Shown here one piece after another: positions 23,510 to 34,970 of a stretch of 64,000 nucleotides of DNA. This DNA is from Panicum virgatum. Taxonomy: Eukaryota; Streptophyta; Magnoliopsida; Poales; Poaceae. Location: assembly GCF_016808335.1 (NCBI RefSeq), contig NC_053142.1:4990903-5054902 (forward strand). The letters are read 5' to 3'. The position numbers and the translations under genes are program-made. The notes below the pieces were generated by a model. The model did not search any database, was not told the DNA's origin, and saw only the letters and a program-made list of their open reading frames with translations. Position 1 is the stretch's first letter. The number at the start of each line of letters is the position of its first letter.

Positions 23510-24520
23510 ATTTTATAAAAATACAAATAAAGCTTGTGTTCCTATCTTTTGGTTATTGTGTATTTTCTATATACACTGGCACGCCCGCACTCTTTATTTT
23601 CCATGTAGAGAAGATCTTGTGTGTGATTTTTTCTCACAAAACAATTTGCATGGCCATATTCATCCTTGAGACGCACAACGAAGTTCCTCCTTGAGGTGAT
23701 CCGCCGGTCAGCCATATCTTCTCGCTGGTATGGCAGAGATCGAGCTCTGGCCGGCCATCCACTTGTTGTTGAGGCAATTTTTTGCGGCCGTCGGACTGGA
23801 CGTGGATTCCTCCCTATTGCAGTCTAGCGGCTTCATCCTGTGCAATGTCATAGCCGCCCTCCCTCTCAGCGATCTGGTGAACCTCACAGCCGGATTTGGC
23901 CAGTGCTAAGACGGAAGAACTGAATCCGACAGCGTACTCAAGGTGATGTCTTAACTCCTTTGTTCGCCCTCTTTGATGCTCACGTTTTCGTATAGATGAA
24001 CGCAGATGGGTCTGCTGATTGCTCTATGACATTATTTGGAATATCCACCATGAGTTACTTTTTAGATAAATTGGATCTCTCATTTATATTTCAATGTTTA
24101 AGGTTAGATAATATAAGGTCTATGTGGACTGTACATGTCTAAACTAACATAAATATTTGTTCGGTGATGTTTTTTTTACATTGCCATCATGTTTTATGAA
24201 GGCTCTACATTTGTACAAATTACTTTTTGGACATATGCTTGTGGTTCCCATTGCATGCTTTCTTAATTGTTTAGTGCTAATTTTCTATATGATTGATCAT
24301 ATACAGGGATTATAAGCTATTGAGCCTTGATAATTTGTTTATGGTATTGTAGTAGAGTTTTCACCCTTTTATTTATCATAGCAAACGTTTCTACACTGTG
24401 TTATTGTGATGAAAGGTGCTAGCAATTTTAGTTATAAGTGTGACTATCTTACTTTGATGGTGTTTACATTTATATCAGTTACCTATCCTAATCCCAGCAT
24501 GTCTTGATCGGATTGATGGG
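23510..24520. other. Intergenic DNA with a broken GC-rich patch
   Basis: The patch 23690-23920 has gene-like composition ('gcagagatcgagctctggcc', 'tgcaatgtcatagccgccct') but no continuous frame; it is probably a decayed gene fragment. The remainder is AT-rich. Confidence 0.3.
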
Positions 24521-24539
24521 TATCACTACTAGAAAATAG

Positions 24540-24730
24540 GCCTTCAGCACCGGTTGAGAAGGGCCCAAGGTACCGGTTTTCCAACCGGTGCCCCGCAACC
24601 GAGACCATTGGCTTGGGTCTAAAACACCGGGTATTTAACCCGGTGCCTTAGGCACCCAAAGAGGCTGTCACGCTGACGCAAGGTGGTAGCCCCTTTGGTA
24701 CCAGTTGGTCTTTCCAACCGGTATCAATGA
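24540..24730. repeat. CACTA subterminal repeat array (left)
   Basis: Seven or so copies of 'accggt' or 'acccggt' variants occur in direct and inverted orientation just inside the left terminus. They are presumed binding sites for the element's DNA-binding protein. Confidence 0.7.
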
Positions 24731-25014
24731 CATTTTTCCATTTTTTCCCCAAATATAGTTTTGTTTGTTATATTTATTACTGTTTATTCTTTTATAATTG
24801 CTAAACACACTCGAGCTCTACAGTACTATACGTTCATTGGTCGTTCGTGTTCATTTTCAAAGAATATTTGAAACTAACTAAAAGTGAAATGTGAGCATAT
24901 AATTAAGCTAATTAGATGAACTAATATATTTACAAGTATACAAACATCAAGGCATCACGTTTAGAAATATTTACAAATGTACAAGTCATATTTGTAGTCC
25001 AACTACTGGTCCCC

Positions 25015-28000
25015 TCAGGAGCTCGATGGAAGTCCTCTATGGATGTGACCGTCGTGGTAGAACTCGCCTCTACGATCCAGGATCTCGTTCAAAATGAATC
25101 CGGCGAGCTGCTCGCACACGGCGTTGATCCGATCAGTATAGTAACATTCATCCCCCATTTGAGACATCTATCATTTAGGAAAAAAGGATTAACATTATGT
25201 GCGTTAGTATAATAATGAAAATGTACAAGTGAACGGTTTTTTACGTACTCTTATGTTCTCATCAGTAGTCTTCCCGCATGGAGTCATGATGTGCAAGTAG
25301 TCACATACGTAGTACCCGCACCAATTAGTTCCTTGTTTTTGTCTCGCACACTTGAAGAAAAACAAATAAATTATTCAATTTAGAACAATTTGGGATTACT
25401 TAACTAGACAAATGTTTGTGAATCAACATACCGGATAATCTATTTTAACGTTCAGTTCGGGGCTCCATTGACCACGTCCTTTGTTCATTTTCACAAATTT
25501 TTTCCACACCCTGCGCTCAAAGTTAAGTTTGATATTCAACAATTGTTATTAACAGAAAAAGGATTTGATTGTGCAAACTGAACTTACCTATTCAAGGGTT
25601 CTATGATATGTTGGATTGCGGACTTTGGATTTCTCATTGAGTCAAAGACTACAAGATTGCCGGTGTCTATGGAAAGTATGAGTAAAATCCAATGATAACT
25701 GCAGATATAGATAGGATATATACATACATGTATTAGACGACTTAGTATTTATTTAGTAATATAACAGATGATTGAGCCGACCAAGCCACCAAGGCTTACC
25801 CAAAGTTGTATGGTATGAAGATATAGGATTTGTAATTTTGTCTAGTCAACGAATCGTACATGTTTTGGCATGTGTCCCTGTAATTTTGGTTGAGCATTTT
25901 CTGGTTGACTAGCAACGGAGACACGAAGCCAATCTGATGGTGCCATCCATATTTTCGGCTTCTTTGAATCTCCTGTCTACACGATACAATAGAAATTATA
26001 TAATGCACACATATAATTATGTTCTTGTTAACAAAAAGTATTAATGTAGAGGTAAGTGAAACTTACAGAACCCAAATGGTGATGATAGAGGCGTCGAGGG
26101 CTTGTCGATGGTAAATGTGATATGAATCTTCGAAGTACACCCAGAAGTCATCCTCCCCGCGGAAGAAATTATGGTCAAGATACTTGACTCCAAATATTTT
26201 GCCTTCGTCATTCGACATTCGCAGGTACCATCTATGCAAATTGAACATCTGTGTGCCTAGACTTTTCTCCTCTTTCTCAGTGACAAAAGGTTTTCCATGC
26301 TTGAATGAAGTAAGAACGGGAGCGATAGGGATATCAGCTGCCTTGTCTTGCCCAATTGCCTACTCTAGCGTCAATCCAGTTTCTGAAAGAAATATCGCCG
26401 CTTGTAGGTCCGCCTGGAGTTGTACGTCCGTCAGGTGTAGGACTGGCAACCCTGGTACCCGGAGGGGCTCGAGTTTTTTTTTGTTGTGTGCCAAGCTGAG
26501 GAATGGTCTTGCCACATTTTTTCTTCACATTTCTCACCTTGCGTGCCTTTGTCAGAGTACGATCATAGTCTGAGGGTAAGCTTTTCAGTTTTGGTGGGTT
26601 GCCTAGGTTCGCGAGAAGCTTTTTCCCTAATTCTAGAGGTACCTTTTCCCTCGGCGGGGGACTTTAGGTTTCAACTGTTCTTTTATATATCGAGCACTGT
26701 CCTCTTCCAACTCCTCAGCGGTCTTCTCGTAGGTCAATTTTCTTTCGACCGTTATTTGCTTCTTCTTTGAGGGTCCAGCCGCTGGGAGGGATGCTGTCTT
26801 TTTCTTTCCTTTTTCTGGTGCAGGAGGAGTTGGAGTACTCGCGGCCCTTTACGCCAGCGGAGACGGTAGTGAGGGAGGTGGTTGTGGGGACGGCGGCGAG
26901 GGTGGCCGCGGAGACGGGCGATCGGTCTGCACGGGAGCCGTTGTGCTTGCAGTAAGTTTGATGTCGGTCTTGCGCCATAGAACGACCCCGTGCAGTGCGT
27001 CTCGCAATGTCTTCTCTCCATCCCCTCCAACGAAGTCGAGCTCAAGATCGTCATTGTTTCCAACTATCTGCTCGACTGTGACGGAGGTGTAGCCAGGGGG
27101 TATTGGCCTTCCATGAATTGTAGTACAAGGATTCAGGGGCAGGGCTAACCCCGTATGCAACATAAATGGATATATTCATTGCTCGCACATGAAGCTCGCA
27201 CGGTGTCGGCATGGTGACATCATCCACTGGATACCTCTGGTCATCTACCGCCGTTGGCTCAATTTGGGGTTGCTGTTCAGCTTGTACATCGGGCGCCGCC
27301 GTGGATGCACAACTGCTGCGTCACAGAGAGGCCAGGCTTATCACAACATCCGGGTGCGACCCAGCAGTGCCCCTTTGGCTCAGAGCTAGCTGCACTGCCT
27401 CATTAACCCTGGCGTCCATCTAAGATTCCAAGGACGCAACCTTCCTGTTCATCTCTTCTTGTATGGCATGGAGTTTCTCTTCTTGTTCGGCTTTGCTCTT
27501 TCGGTGAGTCTTGTAAGAGGAATCTCCGCCCCAAGCAACTTTCCATGGGACCACGCCGATGTCGCGGGCTCGTCCAGGGTGTTCCGGATTCTTTAATGCC
27601 CTTGTCAGCTCATCATTCTCCCTATGAGGCTGGAATGTTCCTTGTTGGGCCTCATCTATTGCAGCGACTAGATCGCGGGACACTTCTTACATATGCTCTG
27701 GCACGACCAAAGTTCCATCCAACTGGTTTAGTGTCACGCCGTTAGCAAATAACCACCACTTGGATCTATCCGGCCAATCCCAAGTCGCCGGCTTGATGCC
27801 TCTATCCATAAGGTCCTGCTCCATCTTCTGTCATTTTTAACTGACTTCTTGTACCCAACAGCCCCAAGGTGGTGGCTGTACTTTTTATTTGCTATATTCG
27901 TCTTGGCCTGTTCGGATTTTCCTTGGGCTTCGTCTGATAGTTTGTATTGTTTGAACTCCTCCCAGTATGGTTTAACTTGGGGAAGATCGTCCTAGTTCGG

Positions 28001-28624
28001 CTCCTTACCCTTCTTGATGTAATTGGTGTGCAACTTCTTCTTGAAAGTTGCAAAGGCAAGGGCCATCTCTTTCAAGGCACATTTCTTTACAAGTTCTTGG
28101 TCAACTCCTTCAAGAAAAGTGAATATATCCTTGAGTTCTGTCCATAACATTTCCTTCTGATGTGGAGGCACGGTGTATTGCTGTTCTTCTGGTTTGCTCG
28201 ATTTCCATAGTCTTGTGGTGATCGAAATTCTTGCCCGAACAATAACCCCACATTGGTTGACAAATTTTGTGCTAGCAGCCTCTGGAGCATTTGGACAGCC
28301 CTCTGCATCCACTTCTGTGACGACCTGTCTTCCCTCCATTTTCTTGGTTGGCCGGTGTTTTGATTGGCTCAACAAAGTCGATGCGGAGGTCGACTAAATT
28401 ACAGAAAAGATATATTAATCGCAAAAGTAATCTACCGATGTCACCATGCATATAGTTTTAAGATTCGTACTGGAACATGCTGCTGATGATTGGGCGGTGG
28501 CGCAAAGTCATCATCTTCTTCATCGGCATCTCCAGACATATTCAGGAAGGAATCAGCTGTCCGAGCATCTTCTTCACCGATTGGCTGGGTGGTGTTGGGC
28601 CTCGTCATCACTGAAGGGGTCCAT
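25015..28624 (-). pseudogene. CACTA second gene: Transposase_24-like region plus Ulp1 (C48) protease
   Basis: The gene starts at ATG 28624 (MDPFSDDEAQHH) and ends at TGA 25015. An N-terminal acidic exon needs a frameshift near 28570. The exon around 28120-28375 contains MLWTELKDIFTFLEGVDQEL and ALAFATFKKKLHTNYIKKG. The region 27420-27683 contains NPEHPGRARDIGVVPWK and a short coiled coil. Both resemble the plant transposon Transposase_24 family. The C-terminal exons (26248 to 25015) encode a Ulp1-type cysteine peptidase with WVYFEDSYHIYH, the catalytic His in YHW, Asp in VVFDSM and Cys in NWCGYYVCDYLH; all three catalytic residues remain. Splice sites at these exons look intact. Ulp1-like domains cleave SUMO precursors and are often carried by plant CACTA and MULE elements. 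Internal frame breaks (26-28 kb) suggest the copy is dead. Confidence 0.6.
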
Positions 28625-28676
28625 CCTTAACTGAAACCGTATAAATGAGTTAGAGTCTGTGACCATCTTTGAACGA

Positions 28677-28728
<52 letters not shown>

Positions 28729-28799
28729 CCGAGCGTCGGTGAGGAGATAGCGAGAGAGCTTCGAACGAATGTGTGTGTGTGTGTGTTGTGTCTGTGTGA

Positions 28800-28869
<70 letters not shown>

Positions 28870-28870
28870 G
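28677..28870. repeat. Compound (TG)n/(AG)n microsatellite
   Basis: Alternating GT tracts and GA tracts (28677-28720, 28769-28815, 28815-28866) are separated by a short unique sequence containing 'gagcgtcggtgag', which itself recurs (28731, 28885). The tract lies just upstream of the Ulp1-type gene on its strand. Long open frames here are artefacts of the dinucleotide repeats. Confidence 0.9.
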
Positions 28871-29379
28871 CGAGCGAGAGATCGAGCGTCGGTGAGAAGG
28901 TGACCGAGCGTTCAGCAGAGGAGGAGAAAGAATACATTATACAAGCAGTAACGGGGACAGAGACGGGACACCGTTTTCTGTTTAAATAGAGGGCTCCGTT
29001 TTGTACATGTTGGGTGTTACATGATTAAATAAATAAAAGCATTACTCACTCTCTATTTAAATACATGATTAAATACATAAAAGCATTACTCACTCTCTAT
29101 TTAAATAAATAAAAGCATTATTCACTCTCTATTTAAATACATAATTAAATGCAACAAATAAGAAACAATACACCAAACAATGTAATCAGAGCAAAACAAG
29201 GCTATAAAACTATTGTACGCGTTGCAACGATCGCGTGAGCGCAAGAATCGCGAAAAACGGAGCTAAAACGACAAAGTTATGGCTAAAAAAGGTTTCAGGG
29301 GCTTATCTGCGAAGAATTTAAAAAGAAAAGGGCCTGGGTAAAAGAATCTAAGGACTGAAATATAAATAGGGGACTGCGG

Positions 29380-30260
29380 GTTGATTCAATAAAAATAGGG
29401 GGGCTCTTTTGCAAAATTGCCACAGTTGACCGGTACGGGGCGGGTTTGACTCGGGTTTAGATTAAATCCGAGCCGTCGGTTCGAGATCGGGCGGTTAGGG
29501 TTGGTCCGGAGCGGAGCGGGCGGCGGCGAACCTCGCGGCGGCAGGCGGCGGCGACCTCGCCGGAGTAGGCCGAAAACGGCCGTCCGGGCTTGGTTTTGCG
29601 TGCGGGTTTGGACGGGAGGAACAAGCGCGACCCAGCGAACTCGTTTAGGGGCTCTGCGCGGGGCGGCTGCATGGCGGAGAGCGAGCACAGCGGCGAGGCG
29701 GCTCGGAGTAACTCCGGCGAGAAATTTCGAGCGTGCGGGTGCGGGAAGAAGGGGGAGAAGTGGCCGGTGACGCTCGTTACAAACACACGAAGCTTCTGCG
29801 GCGATCGTCGGCGTGGGGGAAGCGGCGGAGCCGGCGGCGCGCAGGGGCGGGAGCGGCGGCATCGAGGCACACGGCGGCGCGAAGGGGAACGGCGGCCGGG
29901 CGGGGTCGTCGAGCGGGGCCGGGGCAGTCGGTGCGTGGCCGGCGTCGAGGCGGAGACGGCGCAGTGGACGGGGCGGCAGTGTTAAGGTGGAGGCGGCGGC
30001 GGCGCACTGAAGCGACGGGCGGCCGCGCGGGGGTGTCGAGGAGGCGCGGCGGTGGAGGACGATTGGCGGCGGCGTCGAGTTGGCGCGGTGGTGGACGGCA
30101 GGGCGCAGTGCGGAGGGGGCGGCGGAGGCGACGATTGGCGTCGGAGGGGGCGGCGGAGGCGACGATCGGGGCAGAGGACGCTAAGTGAGGAAGGAAGAAC
30201 AGGCACAGCCATATATACCTAAGCCCTTTGGTACCGGGAGACAAAACCACCCGGTGCCTA
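29380..30260 (-). promoter_or_regulatory. GC-rich promoter-like island of the CACTA Ulp1 gene
   Basis: The sequence is strongly GC-rich between AT-rich flanks. On the minus strand a TATATATGGC motif at about 30215 precedes a GC-rich leader, which suggests a leftward transcription start serving the Ulp1-type gene. Frames such as 29386-30250 are arginine/proline-rich noise. Confidence 0.4.
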
Positions 30261-30412
30261 AGAGGACCTAAGGCACCGATTGGAAAAGCAACCGGTGCCT
30301 AAGAAGGCCCATAGGCACTGGTTAAAAGATCACCCGGTACCTATGGCTCCAACAGGCGGGAAATGAAAAGAGCCTAAGGCACCGGTTAGAAAGGCAAAAC
30401 CGGTGCCTAAGT
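30228..30412. repeat. CACTA subterminal-type repeat array (internal)
   Basis: At least six 'ggcaccggtt' and 'aaccggtgcc' variants recur at roughly 25-40 bp spacing, matching the motif beside the left terminus at 24524. The location in mid-complex is unexpected and may mark the true right subterminal region of a shorter element. Confidence 0.65.
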
Positions 30413-30469
30413 CACCTGAAATATTTGTATTTTAAGATTTTGGCCGCTCTTTCGAACGGTATCCCCTTG

Positions 30470-30523
30470 TAACTCAGCGGTAGCCCTTACTATCCCTGGC
30501 GCCGCGGCCCGGATTCGACTCCC
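30470..30523 (+). repeat. tRNA-like box A / box B module
   Basis: TAACTCAGCGGTAG (box A) is followed by GGATTCGACTCCC (box B) and then a T-run (30530-30538), a typical pol III terminator. No cloverleaf acceptor stem is visible by eye. It is one of several such modules located inside CACTA DNA in this window. Confidence 0.5.
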
Positions 30524-30599
30524 GCCCAACCCTTTTTTTCCCAAGTCTTTTTTTCCCAAAGACCAGTACCAATAGGTTTTTCACATTAGTCCTGATATA

Positions 30600-31120
30600 T
30601 CATTTAAATGCATACAAAATGTATGCAAAATGCATAATAAATCATTTAAATGCATGAAAAATGTGATAATTGCATAATAAATCATTTGTATGCACAATAA
30701 ATCTGAAAAATACATAATAAATCATTTAATTGCATAACAAATCATTTAAATGCATTAAAAATGTGATAATTGCATAATAAATCATTTGTATGCACAATCA
30801 ATCTAACAAATGTATAATAACTCATTTAATTACATAATAAATCATTTAAATGCATGAAAAATGTGATAATTGCATAATAAATCATTTATATGCACAGTAA
30901 ATCTGAAAAATGCATAATAAATCATTTAATTACATAATAAATCATTTAAATGCATGAAAAATGTGATAATTACATGATAAATCATTTAATTCCATAATAA
31001 ATTTGAAAAATGCATAATAAATCATTTAATTGCATAATAAACCATTTATATGCACAATAAATCTGATAATTGCATAATAAATTAGATATTGCCATAATAA
31101 TCATAGATAATCATTAATAG
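30600..31120. repeat. 20-bp minisatellite organised in 100-bp higher-order units
   Basis: A 20-bp unit of the type 'tgcataataaatcatttaaa' is repeated about 25 times with variants. The distinctive variant ATGTGATAAT recurs at 30661, 30761, 30861 and 30961, and as ATCTGATAAT at 31061, so five units of exactly 100 bp (5 x 20) are present. The array lies just downstream of the CACTA transposase stop. Confidence 0.9.
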
Positions 31121-31150
31121 AATGTTCACGAAAAATATTACAAGACATAA

Positions 31151-33240
31151 TCATTCAACTAATTGGATATTAACGATGGTTCGCTTTACAATAGTCCCTT
31201 CATTGTGATCATGACGTGCGTAGGGAGCCTCCTCTTGGGCTAAAAGAATACTTGTGTCAACCTCCACTGCGAACGGAGTCATGTCTTCAACCTTGTTGTA
31301 TTCTTCTTCATCTGTGACATCGTCGACTCCCACAATTTTTCTCTTGCCTGCCAGAACAATATGGCGCTTTGCTCATCTCCTGCACCTAGAAAACTTGATT
31401 TATTTCTAGACTTGTCCTTTTTTGGTTTGCTAGACATGTCCTGCACATAGAAAACTTGAGTGACATCCTTAGCTAGGACGAATGGTTCGTCTCGATAGCC
31501 AAGCTCTTTGAGGTCTACTGTTGTCATTCCGTACTCGTCGATATCGACACATTTTCCTGTCAGTTTAACCCATTGGCAACAAAATAGAGGGATCTTAGCG
31601 GCCCATAGTCGAGTTCCCAAATCTTTTCGATGTAACCAAAATATGAGTTTGTTTGGCCACTAGAGTCAGTGGCGTGGCATCTATACGAACACCACTATTT
31701 TGATTAGTGCTCTTGTTATCTTGGGCTCTTGTATAAAATGTGTAACTATTAATTTCATATCCTTGGTACATCAGGATTGAATTTGCCAGACCCCTGACTA
31801 GCCAAGCTAGTTGCTTATGAATTTCATCGTTGGCCATGACTTCCTTCTGCAACCAGGTGGCGAATGTATCGTTATGATGTTTTGTGATCCATATCTCAGA
31901 CTTCAAAGGGTACATGATTTGCACAATTTGCATGTGCTCCTCCATGTATGGAGCGACCAAGGCTGATTGTTGCAGAACCGTGAGATGTGCTTTGCTCAAC
32001 GTGGCATGATCTGTGGCATTTACTGATTTTCTTCCAAGTGTGCTCTTTCCAATCAGCCGCCCCTCATGACGTGATACTGGAATCCCAATTGGGCAGAGTT
32101 CTTCCACATAGTCAACACAAAACTCAATGACCTCCTCTGTGACGTAACCCTTCGCAATGCTTCCTTCTAGACAAGCCCGATTACGAACGTATTTCTTTAG
32201 GACTGCAAAGTATCGTTCAAAAGGGAACATATTATGAAGGAAAACAAGACCGAGAATACCAATCTCTTTGACTAGGTAAACTAGAAGATGGGTCATAATA
32301 TTGAAGAATGATGGAGGAAATATCATCTCAAGACTAACTAAACTTTGGACAACATCCTCTTGTAGCCTGCTTAGACTCGATGGATCTATTGCCTTCTGAG
32401 AAATTGTGTTGAGAAATGCGCATAGCTTTATGATTGTTGCTCGAACATTAGCTGGTAGAATACCTCTAAGTGCAACTGGAATCAATTGCGTCATCAATAC
32501 GTGACAGTCATGGGACTTTACGTGTGCGAGTTTCTTCTCTTTCAGGTTTAGTAGCCTCTTTATGTTTGAAGAGTAGCCTGATGGGACCTTGATATTGTTC
32601 AAACAGTCGAACATATTTTGCTTCCCTTCCTTACTAAGAGTGTAGCATGCAGGACCTAGGTAATGACGTCCTTTATCCCTTTTTTCTGGATGTAAGGTGG
32701 CCCGTTGTTTCATATGTTGAAGATCTTGCCGCGCTTCCAGAGTATCCTTTGGCTTACCGTATACACCAAGGAAGCCTAGAAGATTCACATAAAAATTATT
32801 TGTTAGGTGCATCATATCAATTGCGTGGCGGACCTCTAAGATTTCCCAATAAGGTAACTCCCAAAAAATACCCTTCTTCTTTCACATAGGTGCACGTCCA
32901 TCATCAGTCTGCACTGATCTGCTGCCAGGTCCTTTTCCGACTACTACTTTTATATCTTTGACCATTTCAAACACCATTTTTCCACAATGATGCCTAGGTT
33001 TGGTATTATGATCTGCATTTCCACCGTAGTGAGCATGCCTCCTCCTTAATGGGTGCTTGATCGGAAGAAATCGACAATGACCCATATACACGATCTTTCT
33101 ACAGTGCTTGAGATACGTGCTGTCGGTTTCTTCTAAACAATGAGTGCATGCCCTATAACCCTTATTGGAATGTCCGGAGAGGTTGCTTAGTGCTGGCCAG
33201 TCATTGGTGGTTACGAAAAGCAATGCACGAAGATTAAAAT
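31151..33240 (-). pseudogene. CACTA TNP2-type transposase, C-terminal part
   Basis: This continues the exon interrupted at 33240 by the gypsy element. It begins inside the transposase core with LRALLFVTTNDWPALSNL and RACTHCLEETDS (a zinc-binding CxxC with downstream His), then CRKIVYMGHCRFLP. After an in-frame TGA at about 32883 (where the family has Trp in APMWKKK), the frame resumes with VNLLGFLGVYGK, then the DUF4218 region IFPPSFFNIMTHLLVYLVKE and PFERYFAVLKKYVRNR (about 32350-32150), and a DUF4216-like tail (GYRDEPFVLAKDVTQVFYV, 31480). The frame changes near 31600. TNP2 proteins catalyse CACTA excision and insertion. This copy is interrupted, contains stops and is inactive. Confidence 0.8.
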
Positions 33241-34323
33241 TGTCGGGTGGTAAACCCAGCCGGGTGGCAGAATGCACCCGCCTAAGCCCTGAGGGAAAAT
33301 GATCTCGGGGAGTAGCTAGGATTAGTCCGATCTAGATGCAAGAACACGATGAACACAGAAGATTTAGAGTGGTTCGGGCCGCCGGAGCGTAATACCCTAC
33401 ATCCACTGTGTGTTGTATTGCCCGTGCTCACAAGAGATTGCTCGAAAGTGGTTCTAGCTGGTGAGCTCAGAGTATGAGTCCCCCTTGTCCTGAGACTAGC
33501 GTGTGCCCCCCTTTCATAGTCAAAAGGGAGGCACGTACATAGCCGTTCGGACCCCGACAGGTGGCCCAACGTGGATGTATTTAAATAACATAACGCCTAG
33601 CACTATTATGGTGCTACGCCTGGGGAAGATCCTATTCCGGGATTTCGCTGCCTCGTCCGCATGGATGCACTGACCGGCGCAGATCCTCTGACCGGCGTGA
33701 TCTTGCCCTATCACGTTGGTGTGGCGCTTGCAGCTAGCCGGGTAGGCTGCGCCACGCATGTTGTTCATGCCGCGTAGCTTGCGGCGTAGGCGGCATGATG
33801 GAAAGGGCCGTGCCGTCGTATCCATTTAATGCGGCAGACTAACGTGCACGCGTGCGCGGCGCCTGCGGCTGCACTGTGCACCTTGGTAATATACGACCAA
33901 TAGTGGAGTCTGGCAAAGGCTGCCCCGTGCTCTGCGGCGGCAGAGCACGTCTCAGCCTCCCGCATTAAATACGTTGGGTGGGCGAGTCTTTTGGCGGAAG
34001 ACTCGTGCCCGCGCCCGCGGACACATGGCGGCTCCGGACCCCTCCTGGGTCAAATGCTGGTTCCCCGCGCGCCGGGGGTCCGGATGGCATGGGGGGTCCG
34101 TGGACCCCCGGCTATCTCGCCGAGCGCTGCCTTCTCTGGGACACGTGGCGTCACCGGACCCTCCCCCGAGCAGGGAGCAGGTCCGGGGCCGTTGGCCCGG
34201 CAAGGTGGACTCCGGACCGCAGGGGTCCGGCTGCCCTGCTCTTTAGTGTGTAGTTTAGGATAACTACGCGAGTCCTTGCCCAAACGCAGTAGGAGGGGGT
34301 AGCCCAGTCCCGGGGTACCGACA
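33241..34323 (-). repeat. 3' LTR of the Tat gypsy element
   Basis: The LTR is 1083 bp, direct copy of 45284-46365 with scattered substitutions and small indels. It abuts the AAAAT duplication at 33236-33240 and the polypurine tract at 34324. Confidence 0.93.
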
Positions 34324-34345
34324 GTAGCCCCCGAGCCCACCTCGG
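34324..34345 (-). promoter_or_regulatory. Polypurine tract of the gypsy element
   Basis: On the minus strand, GGGCTCGGGGGCTAC immediately precedes the 3' LTR, which is the plus-strand priming site for reverse transcription. Confidence 0.7.
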
Positions 34346-34970
34346 GAGAGGCTACGAACCCGAAGGTGGGGCCACTACTGTGACCTTGCTTCGATCAACT
34401 TGGTTGCTTCCAGCGCTCGACTGTGCGCATTGCAGGAGTCTTGTCCAGCTTCGACCATCCATCGGATTTCTCGCTGCCTCATCACATCGCAACGGCTCAC
34501 TGACTCGTGGCCCCCACACACAGTGGTATACCTAGTCACGCGAGCGACGCTCGGCATTGTTGCGGCCAGGGTAAATGGAATTTTTACCACCAGCGCAGCT
34601 CCCGAAAAGTCTGGTCTTGCCAGCGCTTCGTGCGCGCACGTCAGCTCAACTTCCGCTTCGCTTAGTGCGCGGGCGATGGTTCAGATCCCGCTTTTTCACA
34701 CCTTCACTTGTTACCCGCGTCTCATGATAGGTGGGCCTGGGCGCCCCTGTCAGGGACTAGGCGTCTAACTCTAGGCATGAGTGTCGCTTGACTTCCAGCG
34801 ATGGTTTCGGGGCGCGCCGGGTTGGTCAGGCTTTATTAAAGGACCGTGCCGCTGAACGCGGCTTCCTTTCCGCATTTGCCTTCTTCCTTCCAAGCCCTTG
34901 TGCCCCTTTGCTTTCGAGCCTCCTCGCCCCTTGCTCTTCTGCGCAGATTGATCCTCGTCTCCACAGCAAA

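Noticed and set aside
28650..28937. 95-codon Ser/Leu/His-rich frame
   Set aside because: It is generated by the (TG)n and (AG)n microsatellites.
29386..30250. Several 130-160 codon frames
   Set aside because: The composition is Arg/Pro/Ala-rich on both strands in a GC island next to the CACTA array, typical of compositional open frames.
30600..31120. CRISPR-like array of short regular repeats
   Set aside because: The genome is plant nuclear. The repeats are contiguous 20-bp units without unique spacers, so this is a minisatellite.
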